Assembly (NCBI GenBank): GCA_026389335.1
Contig: JAPLIB010000156.1
Span: forward strand, 1 to 39,676
Reading direction: 5' to 3'
Length of the DNA: 39,676 nucleotides
DNA from: Cyanobacteriota bacterium
GTDB taxonomy: Bacteria > Cyanobacteriota > Cyanobacteriia > PCC-6307 > Cyanobiaceae
This document shows, piece after piece, positions 30,934 to 39,443 of the stretch. Under the pieces are notes generated by a model. The model was not told the origin of the DNA, ran no database searches, and worked only from the letters and a program-made list of their open reading frames with translations. A program made the position numbers and the translations under genes. The number at the start of each line of letters is the position of its first letter. Position 1 is the first letter of the stretch.

Positions 30934-31781
30934 GTATTTGGGACAACATTGCCAATGCCGCTGGCCATCTTGTTGTCGGTGTCGTTGATGCCGTTCAGGA
31001 TCTGGCGATGGATCCAGTAAGCGGCTCTATGAAGGCCGAGCTGATTATCCTGGCAAGGAAATCTCAACGCAAAAAGGCTCCACGTGGAAATGGCCCCAGC
31101 AGGGCTGCATTGCGCCGCAGAGGCTTGGTTGAGCCATGCGGAGATACTTTAACTCGCAGGGGCTGGAACTGGTACAAATCTCTTGAGGCAGATGGTGATG
31201 TTGCCAGCTTTCTCCGTGCCAACGATATTGATCCATGGAAAGACGACCTTCCTTCTGAATCGCCTCCAGCAGAAAGTTCTCCAGCCGACGTACCTGGGGA
31301 TCGCTATAGCTCCAAGCAGAAAGCAAGGCCCTCCAAGGCAAAGCTTGTCTCTCAGAAGAGCTATTACCGGTGGTTGCATGGGTGCTTGTTGAGGATGAAA
31401 GGGTTCGAGGCGGAGCAATCGCTCCTTCCTGGAGAGCATTCGGTCTGGACAATTATTGCTGAAGAGGAGCTGCTTGCGCTTGAGTCACTAAATCCCTTAC
31501 TGGACATGGACGATATCCGGAAGTCCAAAGAGCTGGCGGCAGTGCGCGAAGCCCTGGCTGCACAGGCTTTGCCGGTTCTAAAAATGTTGAGCTTTGACTT
31601 TGCCGGAGCTCTTGACGGGATGCCTGGCGCTCGCAAGACAGGCATTCGCGCCTGCAAGGCCGGAGATCCTGAGTACACTTACTATCCAATTATTAGCGAG
31701 AGAGACGCAGCAACATTTAGGAGGTTGTGCTCGCACGAGCTTCAATCGCAGCTGCAGCAAGTGCTTCCCTCTCTGCGTTAG
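30930..31781 (+). CDS. Unknown protein coupled to the BREX operon
   Basis: 283 aa from ATG 30930, whose ATGA overlap with the brxHI stop argues for translation as the ninth operon gene; an ATG at 30912 would add six residues inside brxHI. An N-terminal helix (ANAAGHLVVGVVDAVQDL), a disordered Pro/Ser/Lys-rich middle (about residues 100-135) and a helical C-terminal half (SYYRWLHGCLLRMKGF; EEELLALESLN) are visible. There is no nuclease, kinase or HTH motif. Base composition is clearly more AT-rich than the BREX core, hinting at later addition. Could be an accessory or immunity factor; function unknown. Confidence 0.7.
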   Translation: MSIWDNIANAAGHLVVGVVDAVQDLAMDPVSGSMKAELIILARKSQRKKAPRGNGPSRAALRRRGLVEPCGDTLTRRGWNWYKSLEADGDVASFLRANDIDPWKDDLPSESPPAESSPADVPGDRYSSKQKARPSKAKLVSQKSYYRWLHGCLLRMKGFEAEQSLLPGEHSVWTIIAEEELLALESLNPLLDMDDIRKSKELAAVREALAAQALPVLKMLSFDFAGALDGMPGARKTGIRACKAGDPEYTYYPIISERDAATFRRLCSHELQSQLQQVLPSLR

Positions 31782-31897
31782 GAAGAAACTGTTGGATGCA
31801 CACGCGCCATCCTTAGATTCAAGGCTTTTTACCTCCATTACCATGCAACCGCAGTGCCTCCTGGTACTCCGCCTCGATCCCCAGTCCTGAGTCCTCA

Positions 31898-32296
31898 TCA
31901 GGCATCAACCGCTTTCATGCCCACATGGATCAGGCAGGCCAGCGCCAGGCCGCTCCAGCTGCCAGGAAGGGTCTTGAGACTGCGGGAGGTGCCCGGCTCG
32001 TTGATCTGCAGCCCGCCCTGACCCATGGCCGCCACCTCGCTGAGCACCGCCATGACGGTGAAGCGCCGCTGCTCCATCCCTTCGAACAGCTGCAAGGTCT
32101 GGAGGCAGTAGCTCATGGCGTCCTGCCGCAGTCCGACGGGCTGATCGGAACGCAGATCCCTGGCCTTGTTCGCCAGCTCGCCGTAGGGCGGGGCCTCGAT
32201 CACCTTCAGCAGCAGTCGATCCGCCTCGTCGCGGTGCTGGCCTGGATTCAGCTCCAGCAACGCCTGGGCCAGGTGGATCAGGAAATCAGGCCGCAT
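31898..32296 (-). CDS. Small helical protein, possibly TPR-like
   Basis: 132 aa. MRPDFLIHLAQALLELNPG, then RDEADRLLLKVIEAPPYG and a helix LRQDAMSYCLQTLQLFEGM resemble helical-repeat packing, although no full TPR consensus is visible. It is divergent from the phosphatase remnant on the plus strand, whose decayed 5' end begins immediately beyond its start codon. The opposite-strand open frame here is a shadow. Family not recognised. Confidence 0.5.
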   Translation of the reverse strand: MRPDFLIHLAQALLELNPGQHRDEADRLLLKVIEAPPYGELANKARDLRSDQPVGLRQDAMSYCLQTLQLFEGMEQRRFTVMAVLSEVAAMGQGGLQINEPGTSRSLKTLPGSWSGLALACLIHVGMKAVDA

Positions 32297-32299
32297 CTG

Positions 32300-32844
32300 G
32301 ATTCAGGCGCCGAGCTGATCTTCCTGAGGGACCTGATCGATCGGGTCCATGAAGCCGATGGCGACCGGCGGGTGCTGGAGCGGGTGTGGCAGCTGCAGGA
32401 GAACCCCGGCGCCTAAGGGCTGGCGGCGGTGACGGTGTTGCGGGGCAACCACGAGCAGATGCTGCGGAAGGCGATGGCACGGTGAGCGCCGGATGAGGAC
32501 GTGGAGTTGTGGCTGGGCAACGGCGCCAACTCCGACCTCCTACCCCTGACCCGCGAGCGCCAGGCCTGGTTCGAGCAGCTGCCGTACACGGCGATCCGTG
32601 GCCGCTATCTGTTTGTCCATGCGGGAGTGCGCCCCGATATCCGCCTGGAGCACCCAGGCCACAGACGATCTGATCTGGATCCGGCGGCCGTTTCTGAGCC
32701 GGCCCATGGGTTGCCCTACACCGTGGTGCATGGGCATACCTTTCGGAATGACTTCAAGGTGACGCGGCTGCAGCATCGCATCGGCATCGACACCGGGGCG
32801 TATCTGATTGGGGTGTTGACGTGTCTATCTTTGAGCCCCAATTG
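32300..32844 (+). pseudogene. Decayed Ser/Thr-type metallophosphatase
   Basis: Remnants in order: LIFLRDLIDRV (the usual GDxxDRG region, already mutated), VTVLRGNHEQML (GNHE metal site), LWLGNGAN, YLFVHAGVRPDI, and LPYTVVHGHTF then RIGIDTGAYLIG (C-terminal metal site HGHT). The frame carries a TAA at 32414-32416 and a TGA at 32483-32485 before the middle, and a compensating frameshift pair near 32655-32720, because the alternate frame reads DDLIWIRRPFL there. The N-terminal GDxHG part is absent. A PPP-family phosphatase gene inactivated by several lesions is the clear reading. Confidence 0.85.
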
Positions 32845-32944
32845 ATATCGTACAAGTTAAATTCTTCGACAACAGAAATCACCGACAGGTCAATTCATGG
32901 AAAAGGTCCATCTAGACTTCGCTGCAAGCGGCTAGCTCCCGCAC

Positions 32945-33376
32945 TTAGACTAACGATGGCAGCGCCTGTGACATGAGCTTCAAGTCCACATGAAGGCTAA
33001 CCTCACCGATTTTGATTGCTCCCTTGTGGAGTGTTCCTTTAGCAGAAGTCGGCTTGCCAAAAGGGAATCCGATCATTGATTGTGTTTTGGAGTTAATGAT
33101 ATAGCGCTCTCCTTGTGAGTCCGAGAACTTGACGGCGAGCTCGAAGCCTGGAGGAAGCGGAGTCATAGACAGACACCCTGTCACCGGGTCCCAGTCGGTG
33201 ACATTTTCAACCAACACTGAGCCACTGATCTTCGCAGAAAAAGCTGGATTGGGTAGGCTCAATGGCCAGACGCCTTCAAATTCCATTCGGATATTCTGTT
33301 GTAGATTCGATGTCTTGAAGGCATGCCATTCTCCGTCAATTATGAGTCTAAACCCCCCGAGCGGCAGAGGTTCCAC
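32945..33376 (-). CDS. Small fourth gene of the GTPase operon
   Basis: 143 aa from GTG 33376; there is no ATG in this frame and an in-frame TGA lies just upstream, so the start is uncertain and translation may be coupled to the 279-aa gene ending 73 bases before. Segments such as MEFEGVWPLSLPNP and YIINSKTQSMIGFPFG suggest an all-beta domain. There is no signal peptide and no membrane segment. It is the last gene of the minus-strand operon. Function unknown. Confidence 0.55.
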   Translation of the reverse strand: MEPLPLGGFRLIIDGEWHAFKTSNLQQNIRMEFEGVWPLSLPNPAFSAKISGSVLVENVTDWDPVTGCLSMTPLPPGFELAVKFSDSQGERYIINSKTQSMIGFPFGKPTSAKGTLHKGAIKIGEVSLHVDLKLMSQALPSLV

Positions 33377-33449
33377 AGGGAGCGCATCAGGTCGGATCCG
33401 CTCGGAAGCTCTCTTTGAGACTCCGGCAAGGCCATAGGCGGGCCAGTCT

Positions 33450-34289
33450 CTAGTGATTTCTCAGGAGCAGCCAGATCACGAGAAGAATCGCCCCCACCAG
33501 AATGATAATGGCCACCCATGCGGGGCTGGATGGGCTGCGAATCGGTCTCGGAGCCTCCAGAGGCTTTTTTTTTCCGATAGAAAATACATCATCTACTATG
33601 GTGAACTCGGGACCCTCAATAAGCACGCCGAGAGGAACGTGAGATCTGGCTTGCTCTACTAGTCGGTTGACTTCATCCTCCGTGCCTAGGAGATTCAAGA
33701 GTGCGGCGGTCCCTTCGCGGGTGCCTGGAAGAAGCTCTCGGATATTTGAGAAAAGCTCTATCCGACCACGCCCCGACCTCGTTGAACTGTACCAAGAACC
33801 TGGCTCAGTTGATTTTATTTGCTCAGGTGAAGGGGGTAGTTTCTTTATCGCCTCTAACGCGAGCCTTTCAACTTCACTGTTGCTCTTACCGTCTGCGTCT
33901 CGGACCGCGAGCAAGCGCTCTACGGTGGCCTCATCGAAAACGCTGTCCATCGCAGCCTGTACGAGCCGGCCTGATTCCCCAAGGGTCGCGTCACTGAGCC
34001 ACGCGTTGAGAAGTTTAAGGACATCTTCTACATTGTCATCACAACCGCCCTCAAGGATCAACGTATAGCGGATCGCGGTCCCAACTCTATCCTTTCTCTG
34101 CGAGGGGATTCCACTGAGGTAACAGCGCCACTTGCCGTCCTTTCCAACCACGATGATAGTGGGCTGCTCAAAGCTTGTTGCATCACGAAACTCAAGCCAC
34201 CATCTGCTGGCAGGGGCTGCCCCAAGAAAGGCGTAGTCGGCGGTGCTTCCACGAGTCTGAATGAATGCATTCATAAGGCTACTCGTCAC
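33450..34289 (-). CDS. Tail-anchored protein of the GTPase operon, GAP1-N-like
   Basis: 279 aa. The N-terminal half (FIQTRGSTADYAFLG, ATSFEQPTIIVVGKDG, CYLSGIPSQRKDRVGTAIRY) resembles, by recollection, the N-terminal domain of GTPase-associated protein 1 (GAP1-N) of bacterial GTPase conflict systems. A single C-terminal transmembrane helix (WVAIIILVGAILLVIWLLL, last 22 residues) followed by RNH would anchor it with most of the protein in the cytoplasm. It overlaps the second GTPase by ATGA. It may couple the GTPases to the membrane. The family call is inference. Confidence 0.6.
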   Translation of the reverse strand: MTSSLMNAFIQTRGSTADYAFLGAAPASRWWLEFRDATSFEQPTIIVVGKDGKWRCYLSGIPSQRKDRVGTAIRYTLILEGGCDDNVEDVLKLLNAWLSDATLGESGRLVQAAMDSVFDEATVERLLAVRDADGKSNSEVERLALEAIKKLPPSPEQIKSTEPGSWYSSTRSGRGRIELFSNIRELLPGTREGTAALLNLLGTEDEVNRLVEQARSHVPLGVLIEGPEFTIVDDVFSIGKKKPLEAPRPIRSPSSPAWVAIIILVGAILLVIWLLLRNH

Positions 34290-35434
34290 ATCTCGCGCAC
34301 GCGGGGGCCGAAGTCCCGCGAAGCGAGCCTGGCAATGGTCTCTTCGAGACTCTCGACGATTCGCCTCTGTCTTTCAGCTTGAGTCTGACAATCTTTTGCC
34401 TTTTCCATCCGGTGGCTCCTGCCTCGCGAAGCCCACAGCCATAAGTTCCCGAGGAACCCTTCATCTTTCTCGGCGAAGCGCACGGCTGCGCTTGCCTCGT
34501 TTTCCTTAGCCTTGGCGACCTTTGATTCGGCACGCTTCTTAGCCTCAACAAGGTGGCGGCATAGCGATACGAGCACCGCATCTGCCCCCTTTACTGATTG
34601 ACGCCCAGGAGGACGAATTCGATAGTTGGCTGAAAAGACGAAGCCGCCTGGCTCTTTCTCGTCAACGCGCCACTTAGTGTTGATAATCTCAACGCAGCCA
34701 ATCGTATCGACTGGCGAATAAAGCACTTGGACCTGTGGAGCCTCGCCCCGAACCGCCTCAAGAACCTCGCGATAATGATCCTGAACGGCATTGAAGAGTT
34801 CCCTCGAAGAATCCCGCAGTCCTCCGTTGTCCGCGAAATAGGTTTCGCACTTCAAGGGACAGAAAAGGATGAGGGCGGGCTCATCTGGGCGGCTTGCTCT
34901 ATCCTTTGCCCACTCCCGTGTCACCTGAGCTATTTCGTAAGTGTTAAGGATCGTCGGAACCGACCTCTTGTGAAGACGTGAAGACGCCTCCATCATGATT
35001 GCAGACTCGACGGGAACGATAAGCACGGTGCTGTCCGTCATCCACTGCTTGCAGACCTTCCACTCTGCTTCTCGCTCCGCAGGGCGTCGGCTAGGGTCAA
35101 GCCAACCGCCGGGGTAATCGAGAAGGTTGAGGCGAATGCCGGCCGCATCCGCACCGGGATCGAGATGCAATTCGAATGTGAATGGTTCTTCGGTTCCTGA
35201 GACAGCCCCCGAGTTGAATTCGCCAGCACGAAGTGATCCTTCCAATTCTCTGTTATGTTGCGCCACGCGTCGCTCGGTCTTCGTTCCGTAGGTCACGATC
35301 TTCACGGGAGTCCCCTCGAGAAGCCGTTGTGAGTCCTTAAGGATTGACGCAATCAAGGATGTTTTACCCACCCGACTAGGCCCCACTATGCCGATCCTGA
35401 AGTCGAAATCTGAGTCGGCCCCCACTACCAGCAA
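34286..35434 (-). CDS. P-loop GTPase (TRAFAC/double-GTPase-like), 5' end cut by IS3 element
   Basis: 382 aa from TTG 35434. G1 is GIVGPSRVGKTSL (P-loop), G3 is LLDYPGGW, and a C-terminal coiled-coil (AKKRAESKVAKAKENEASAA) precedes ARLASRDFGPRVREM. Before the insertion the gene started with ATG at 37276, overlapping the first GTPase stop, and continued MSAAVPISV; direct joining of the flanks restores frame into ALLVVGADSDF. The core is thus intact and only about ten N-terminal residues are separated. Expression would need a start and promoter inside the IS, which is oriented the other way. Probably inactive or weakly expressed. Confidence 0.75.
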   Translation of the reverse strand: MLVVGADSDFDFRIGIVGPSRVGKTSLIASILKDSQRLLEGTPVKIVTYGTKTERRVAQHNRELEGSLRAGEFNSGAVSGTEEPFTFELHLDPGADAAGIRLNLLDYPGGWLDPSRRPAEREAEWKVCKQWMTDSTVLIVPVESAIMMEASSRLHKRSVPTILNTYEIAQVTREWAKDRASRPDEPALILFCPLKCETYFADNGGLRDSSRELFNAVQDHYREVLEAVRGEAPQVQVLYSPVDTIGCVEIINTKWRVDEKEPGGFVFSANYRIRPPGRQSVKGADAVLVSLCRHLVEAKKRAESKVAKAKENEASAAVRFAEKDEGFLGNLWLWASRGRSHRMEKAKDCQTQAERQRRIVESLEETIARLASRDFGPRVREM

Positions 35435-35483
35435 AGTTGTCCGCCCTGTCTGACCGATTCACCAGGGGGCCCACCGATGACTG

Positions 35484-35993
35484 ATGCAATCGCCTTACGA
35501 CCCCGAGCTGCGGGCTGAGATCCGCCAGCGGATGAGCCCACCAAACCGTGAGAGCGTGGCTGAGATCGCTCGCTCTACAGGAGTTAACGCCCAGACCCTC
35601 TACAGCTGGCGCCATCGCTGGAAGCAGGAAGGCCAGCTGGTGCCCGCCACCAGCAAGGCACCGGAACAATGGAGTGCGGCCGACAAGCTGGCAGCAGTGA
35701 TCCAGGCAGCAGGACTCAGCGGTCCTGATCTGGGCGCCTATTGCCGAGAACGGGGTCTGTTCCCCAAGCAGCTTGCCCGCTGGCGCCAGGTGGCAGAGGA
35801 TGCCAACAGCCATAGTGCGCCGAGCATGAGCGATCAGAAGGAGTTACAGCGCCTGAACCAGGAATTGATTCGTCAAAATCGGCGGCTGGAGCGTGAATTA
35901 CAGAAAAAGGAAAAGGCGCTTGCCGAGGCCGCAACTCTGCTGATGCTTGTAAAAAAGCGCGATCTCCTCTGGCCACAAAACGAGGAGACTTGA
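35484..35993 (+). CDS. IS3-family transposase OrfA
   Basis: 169 aa. A duplicated HTH region (VAEIARSTGVNAQTLYSWRH and SGPDLGAYCRERGLFPKQLA) is followed by a Leu/Gln/Arg zipper-like coiled coil (RLNQELIRQNRRLERELQKK), typical of OrfA, which binds the IS ends. Its last codons carry A AAA AAG (35951-35957) with the zero frame reading GTA AAA AAG. It overlaps OrfB in the -1 frame. Confidence 0.9.
   Translation: MQSPYDPELRAEIRQRMSPPNRESVAEIARSTGVNAQTLYSWRHRWKQEGQLVPATSKAPEQWSAADKLAAVIQAAGLSGPDLGAYCRERGLFPKQLARWRQVAEDANSHSAPSMSDQKELQRLNQELIRQNRRLERELQKKEKALAEAATLLMLVKKRDLLWPQNEET
35951..35957 (+). promoter_or_regulatory. Programmed -1 frameshift slippery heptamer
   Basis: A AAA AAG lies in the correct X XXY YYZ phase relative to OrfA. 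After slipping, the -1 frame stays open (ARSPLATKRGD) into OrfB without a stop, giving an OrfAB transposase as in other IS3 elements. Confidence 0.7.
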
Positions 35994-37048
35994 TTGAGAT
36001 GGAGAATCGGAGCAAGGCGATAGATTTCCTCAAAGCCAGCACGGATGCTGGCTTGCCATTGAAAGTGGTGGCCGATCTTCTTGGTGTTTGCGGGCGAACG
36101 TTAAGACGCTGGCGGCTGGACATCAGTGGGCGGGGATTTAGTCTCGATCGACGTAAGGGAGCTCCAAGGCAAGTGGCCCACAAGTTCACCGCTCAAGAGC
36201 GCCAGAAAGTGATTGACACCATCAATGATCCTCGCTTTGCCGATCTGCCACCGGGCCAGATTGTGGCGATCCTGGCCGAGGAACAGCAGTACGTTGGATC
36301 CGAGATGACAATCTATCGCATCATGCGAGAAGAAGACCTACTGAATCATCGAGGCAGAGCCCGCCAACCCCGTGAGCCAAGACCAGTGCCAATGCTGGAG
36401 GCTAAAGGCATCCATCAAGTGCTGGCCTGGGATATCACCCTGGTCCCCGGCCCTATCAAAGGCCAGTATTACTACGTTTATATGGTGATGGATGTATGGA
36501 GCAGACGCATCCTGGGCACAGAGGTGCAGGATGTGGAATGCAGCAAACTGGCGAGTGATTTCTTTGATCGTATCTGCCGAGATGAAGGCATCACCTCTGC
36601 TGCTGCTGCTGTTCTGCATTCGGACAACGGTGCGCCAATGCGATCCTTCAAGCTGGCGGCAAAAATGAGGGAGCTAGGCATTTCACTGTCCTTCTCCAGG
36701 CCAGGGGTAAGCAATGACAATGCCTATGCCGAGTCACTGTTTAGAACGATGAAATACCACCAGAGCTACCCACTGCGCCGGTTTCGCAACCTGGACGCCG
36801 TGCGCCATTGGATTGAAGGCTTTGTGGAGTGGTACAACGGCGAGCATCGCCACAGTGGCATCAAATACGTGACGCCCAACCAACGGCACTTTGGGGAAGC
36901 TGATGCGATCTGTGCTGTCCGTCAGCAGACCTATAGCAAGGCCCATCAGGAGAATCCACATCGTTGGAGCCGGTCACCACGCTGCTGGAAGCAACCAGAA
37001 ATCGTCAAGGTCAACTATCCGCGGCCTGAGCAACAACGATCGATCTAA
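35990..37048 (+). CDS. IS3-family transposase OrfB (DDE integrase core)
   Basis: 352 aa by its own start TTG 35990 (ATG 35999 also possible); mainly made as the OrfAB fusion. The DDE triad context is visible: LAWDITLVPG, VLHSDNGAPM and DNAYAESLFRTMKYH, followed by the retroviral-integrase-like EWYNGEHRHSGIKYVTP. No stop or frameshift interrupts it, so the enzyme could be active. Overlaps OrfA by 4 bases. Confidence 0.92.
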   Translation: MIEMENRSKAIDFLKASTDAGLPLKVVADLLGVCGRTLRRWRLDISGRGFSLDRRKGAPRQVAHKFTAQERQKVIDTINDPRFADLPPGQIVAILAEEQQYVGSEMTIYRIMREEDLLNHRGRARQPREPRPVPMLEAKGIHQVLAWDITLVPGPIKGQYYYVYMVMDVWSRRILGTEVQDVECSKLASDFFDRICRDEGITSAAAAVLHSDNGAPMRSFKLAAKMRELGISLSFSRPGVSNDNAYAESLFRTMKYHQSYPLRRFRNLDAVRHWIEGFVEWYNGEHRHSGIKYVTPNQRHFGEADAICAVRQQTYSKAHQENPHRWSRSPRCWKQPEIVKVNYPRPEQQRSI

Positions 37049-37084
37049 TAGGCAGAAGTTGAGGCCCCCGTGGCTGTCCGATGA

Positions 37085-37133
37085 CGCCCCCCTTGGGGCG
37101 ACGTCGGCAACAGCCGCGATCAGGGGCCGACGC
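37085..37133. terminator. Tandem hairpins in the IS3 right end
   Basis: CGCCCC-CCTT-GGGGCG (37085-37100) and GTCGGC ... GCCGAC (about 37103-37132) follow the OrfB stop. They may end transposase transcription and shield the element. No T-tract is present. Confidence 0.4.
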
Positions 37134-37272
37134 AACCACCACCAAGCGGAGACTGAGATGCTGCGCCATCCATCAACTCGTGGCCCATGAAAAGCAAAAA
37201 GCAGTAAGCTGCAAAAAGGTGCTCAATGCAGGCACCTCGAGCGGACAACAACGCTGATAGGTACCGCGGCGC

Positions 37273-39429
37273 TCATGCTTCACCTCTTTCAAAATCGCCG
37301 AGGTGCTCGCGAATGGCTTGGATAGCCCTCGCGACCTTGGCGAACCTTGCGTTTGTACTATCGACTCCATTAAACACGTTAGGCCAGAGTTCGTCACGAA
37401 AGGAGCGAGAGAAACGGCGAAATTCACGCTCAGACTCCCCGGAACGAATCAGTACGTCTTCGAACTGCTCCGCAGCAGCGTGAAGAACAAGCGCCGGGGT
37501 GAGCGATTCTCCTACGAGAGCTTTCTTCGTACGGTAAGCAGCCTGTTGCGCTAACTGTGAAATCAAACGAAAGAACCTCTCAGCCCCGGCTTCACTTACC
37601 TCCACAATGACTTGGTTATGCGGTTCGCCGGTCTCGGGGTCAAGAACTTGAAGATTTAGACCATCAAGTTCCTTCCTAACATGCGGGTGAAGGTTTGTAC
37701 GATATTCGAGTCGCAGCTCAAGTAGATCCCGAACGGCCTTGCTTAGGGTAGGACAAGGCTCGGAGGCATCCGAAAAATGTTGCGCAAGTACAGCCAATGC
37801 TTCGTGGCCATTTAAAGCGCCCAATAGCTCCCCAAGATGGCTCTTCATGAGCAGCGCTGCATCAATCCATAACTCCGATACTTGACCGTCAAAGTAGTTG
37901 TCAAGAGTACAGAATCGGCCGCTGATCTCGACGCGAATTCGATTAAGTTCGTGCGCTGCGAACGGACCGCTATTGCGGTCGACACGCATCTGCCGAAGGG
38001 CATCGGCACACCAAACGGCTTTCCCGACGCCAAACCCAGTTTCGATCCAGTTCTGGATCTCATCGTACGAGGTCTCCACGGCTGCAATGAACTGGGGGTC
38101 TTCTTCCCCGGAACGGGCATTGGCCTGAAGACGATCGACTAGGTTTGAAAGTGCGCCCGCAAGGTCACGTCGCAACTCGACAGTGCGGCGCTCCAGATCC
38201 TCTGCCATGCTTCCGAGGCTCCCGCTCGCAGCATTAAGTGCTGCCCGAAGGTCTTGAAGAGAGGTGAGCACCCTAGCCTTTAGCGTTTCGTTGTTTGCTC
38301 GTGCACCTTCAAAGACCTCGTCGTCCATGACTGGCAGGCGCTTGGAAAGATGCGTGAGGATGGGCTTCAGAATGGATTCGAACACCGATTGCTGATCAGA
38401 GGCGTTCCCCTCGAGCACTTGGAAGTGCTTTCCATCGACTCCATCATTTACTTGACGCCTAATATCGTCACGAAGGGATGTTGCGAGGTTGGTTTCCGTG
38501 CCGCCACTGTTAATGACAATGAAGACAAAATCTCTACGATTTTTGACCAAGCCCCGCGCGCGATCGAGAAGGTTTGTTGTCGCACCGTCCTCGCGCCCCC
38601 AGTACGCCATGCCCTCGACTGGGCGCTTGACGAGCAACACGAGGTCCACTTCGTTCTGCAAGCCCGCGAGGTGGTACTCCTCAGCGTTCGCAGAGAGTTC
38701 GCCAAGCCCGGGGAGGTCGATGATGCCAACATGGTCGACTTGGAGATGCGGGAAAGTGCAGTCAATACGCACGTCGCGAACAGCAAGATACCGCCGTGGG
38801 CATTTGTCGTTGGCAATTTGGTCGTTGGTTGGGTATGCCACGTATTGGCGAAGCTCGCCTAAAGCGACCGTTCGTTCTCCTCCGTTCAGCTCCCCCTCAT
38901 AAGATGAAAGCGCTGACTGCATCTCCTTAAGTCGCCGAAGGATAGTTACGCTGCTATGCCTTTCACGGTAGACCATTCCGAGTTCGGATTCAGATGATGG
39001 ATATTTCCACGATTGAAACTCGCGCGGATTTAATGCTGGCGACGGCAGACCAAGCTCATCGTGATACGGCCGAAGAATCTCTTCGCTGAAGCTTGCGAAT
39101 GTATGGAGCGATAGGGTTGCACGTTGATGAGCTGTCGAGTGGAAGATCCTGCTCCTTACTGCTGTTACAGGCAAGCCGCTTCCAGTAGGGATCTGCTCGT
39201 CTGCCAGCCCCGACATTGACTGCAGAAGAGTGCTCTTACCGACCCGAGCGCGGCCGCTGACACCTATGTTGATTGTTCGGCGAGCGAACCGAGCTTCAAG
39301 TACACGAAGGGTTTCGATCGCGGATGCAATCCCTTTCCGGAGTTCTTCAGCATGAAAGCCGTAGAGTAACTGGCTCAACTCCGCAGGCGTTCGAGGATGT
39401 GCTCGTAGCTCGTTAACAGCCGAGTCCAA
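37273..39429 (-). CDS. Large dynamin-like GTPase, first gene of the operon, 5' end disturbed by IS5 element
   Basis: 718 aa if begun at TTG 39429; the open frame extends to 39558, but that part is antisense to an IS5 transposase, so the native start is unknown or lost. G1 is INIGVSGRARVGKSTLL (about residue 60), G3 VGIIDLPGLGEL, then DLVLLVKRPVEGM and FVFIVINSGG where a normal NKxD would be expected. A long helical C-terminal half follows (coiled coils such as AEDLERRTVELRRDLAG), as in dynamin-like proteins. Its stop overlaps the start of the second GTPase (ATGA). Nucleotide-dependent membrane or assembly action is inferred. Whether it is expressed is uncertain. Confidence 0.72.
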   Translation of the reverse strand: MDSAVNELRAHPRTPAELSQLLYGFHAEELRKGIASAIETLRVLEARFARRTINIGVSGRARVGKSTLLQSMSGLADEQIPTGSGLPVTAVRSRIFHSTAHQRATLSLHTFASFSEEILRPYHDELGLPSPALNPREFQSWKYPSSESELGMVYRERHSSVTILRRLKEMQSALSSYEGELNGGERTVALGELRQYVAYPTNDQIANDKCPRRYLAVRDVRIDCTFPHLQVDHVGIIDLPGLGELSANAEEYHLAGLQNEVDLVLLVKRPVEGMAYWGREDGATTNLLDRARGLVKNRRDFVFIVINSGGTETNLATSLRDDIRRQVNDGVDGKHFQVLEGNASDQQSVFESILKPILTHLSKRLPVMDDEVFEGARANNETLKARVLTSLQDLRAALNAASGSLGSMAEDLERRTVELRRDLAGALSNLVDRLQANARSGEEDPQFIAAVETSYDEIQNWIETGFGVGKAVWCADALRQMRVDRNSGPFAAHELNRIRVEISGRFCTLDNYFDGQVSELWIDAALLMKSHLGELLGALNGHEALAVLAQHFSDASEPCPTLSKAVRDLLELRLEYRTNLHPHVRKELDGLNLQVLDPETGEPHNQVIVEVSEAGAERFFRLISQLAQQAAYRTKKALVGESLTPALVLHAAAEQFEDVLIRSGESEREFRRFSRSFRDELWPNVFNGVDSTNARFAKVARAIQAIREHLGDFERGEA

Positions 39430-39443
39430 AACTCCTATCTCTT

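Larger units (their letters stand above)
35437..37248 (+). mobile_element. IS3-family insertion sequence
   Basis: Ends share TTGTCCGC inverted (35437-35444 and 37241-37248). It contains OrfA and OrfB with a frameshift signal. The flanks are the split 5' end of a GTPase gene. No exact target duplication is visible; the imperfect CGTTG/CTTTG on the minus strand would shift frame if collapsed, so the event is not a clean recent insertion or has since mutated. Confidence 0.85.

Noticed and set aside
31925..32416. Plus-strand 163-codon frame
   Set aside because: Its first part is a shadow of the minus-strand 132-aa gene; only its end belongs to the phosphatase remnant.
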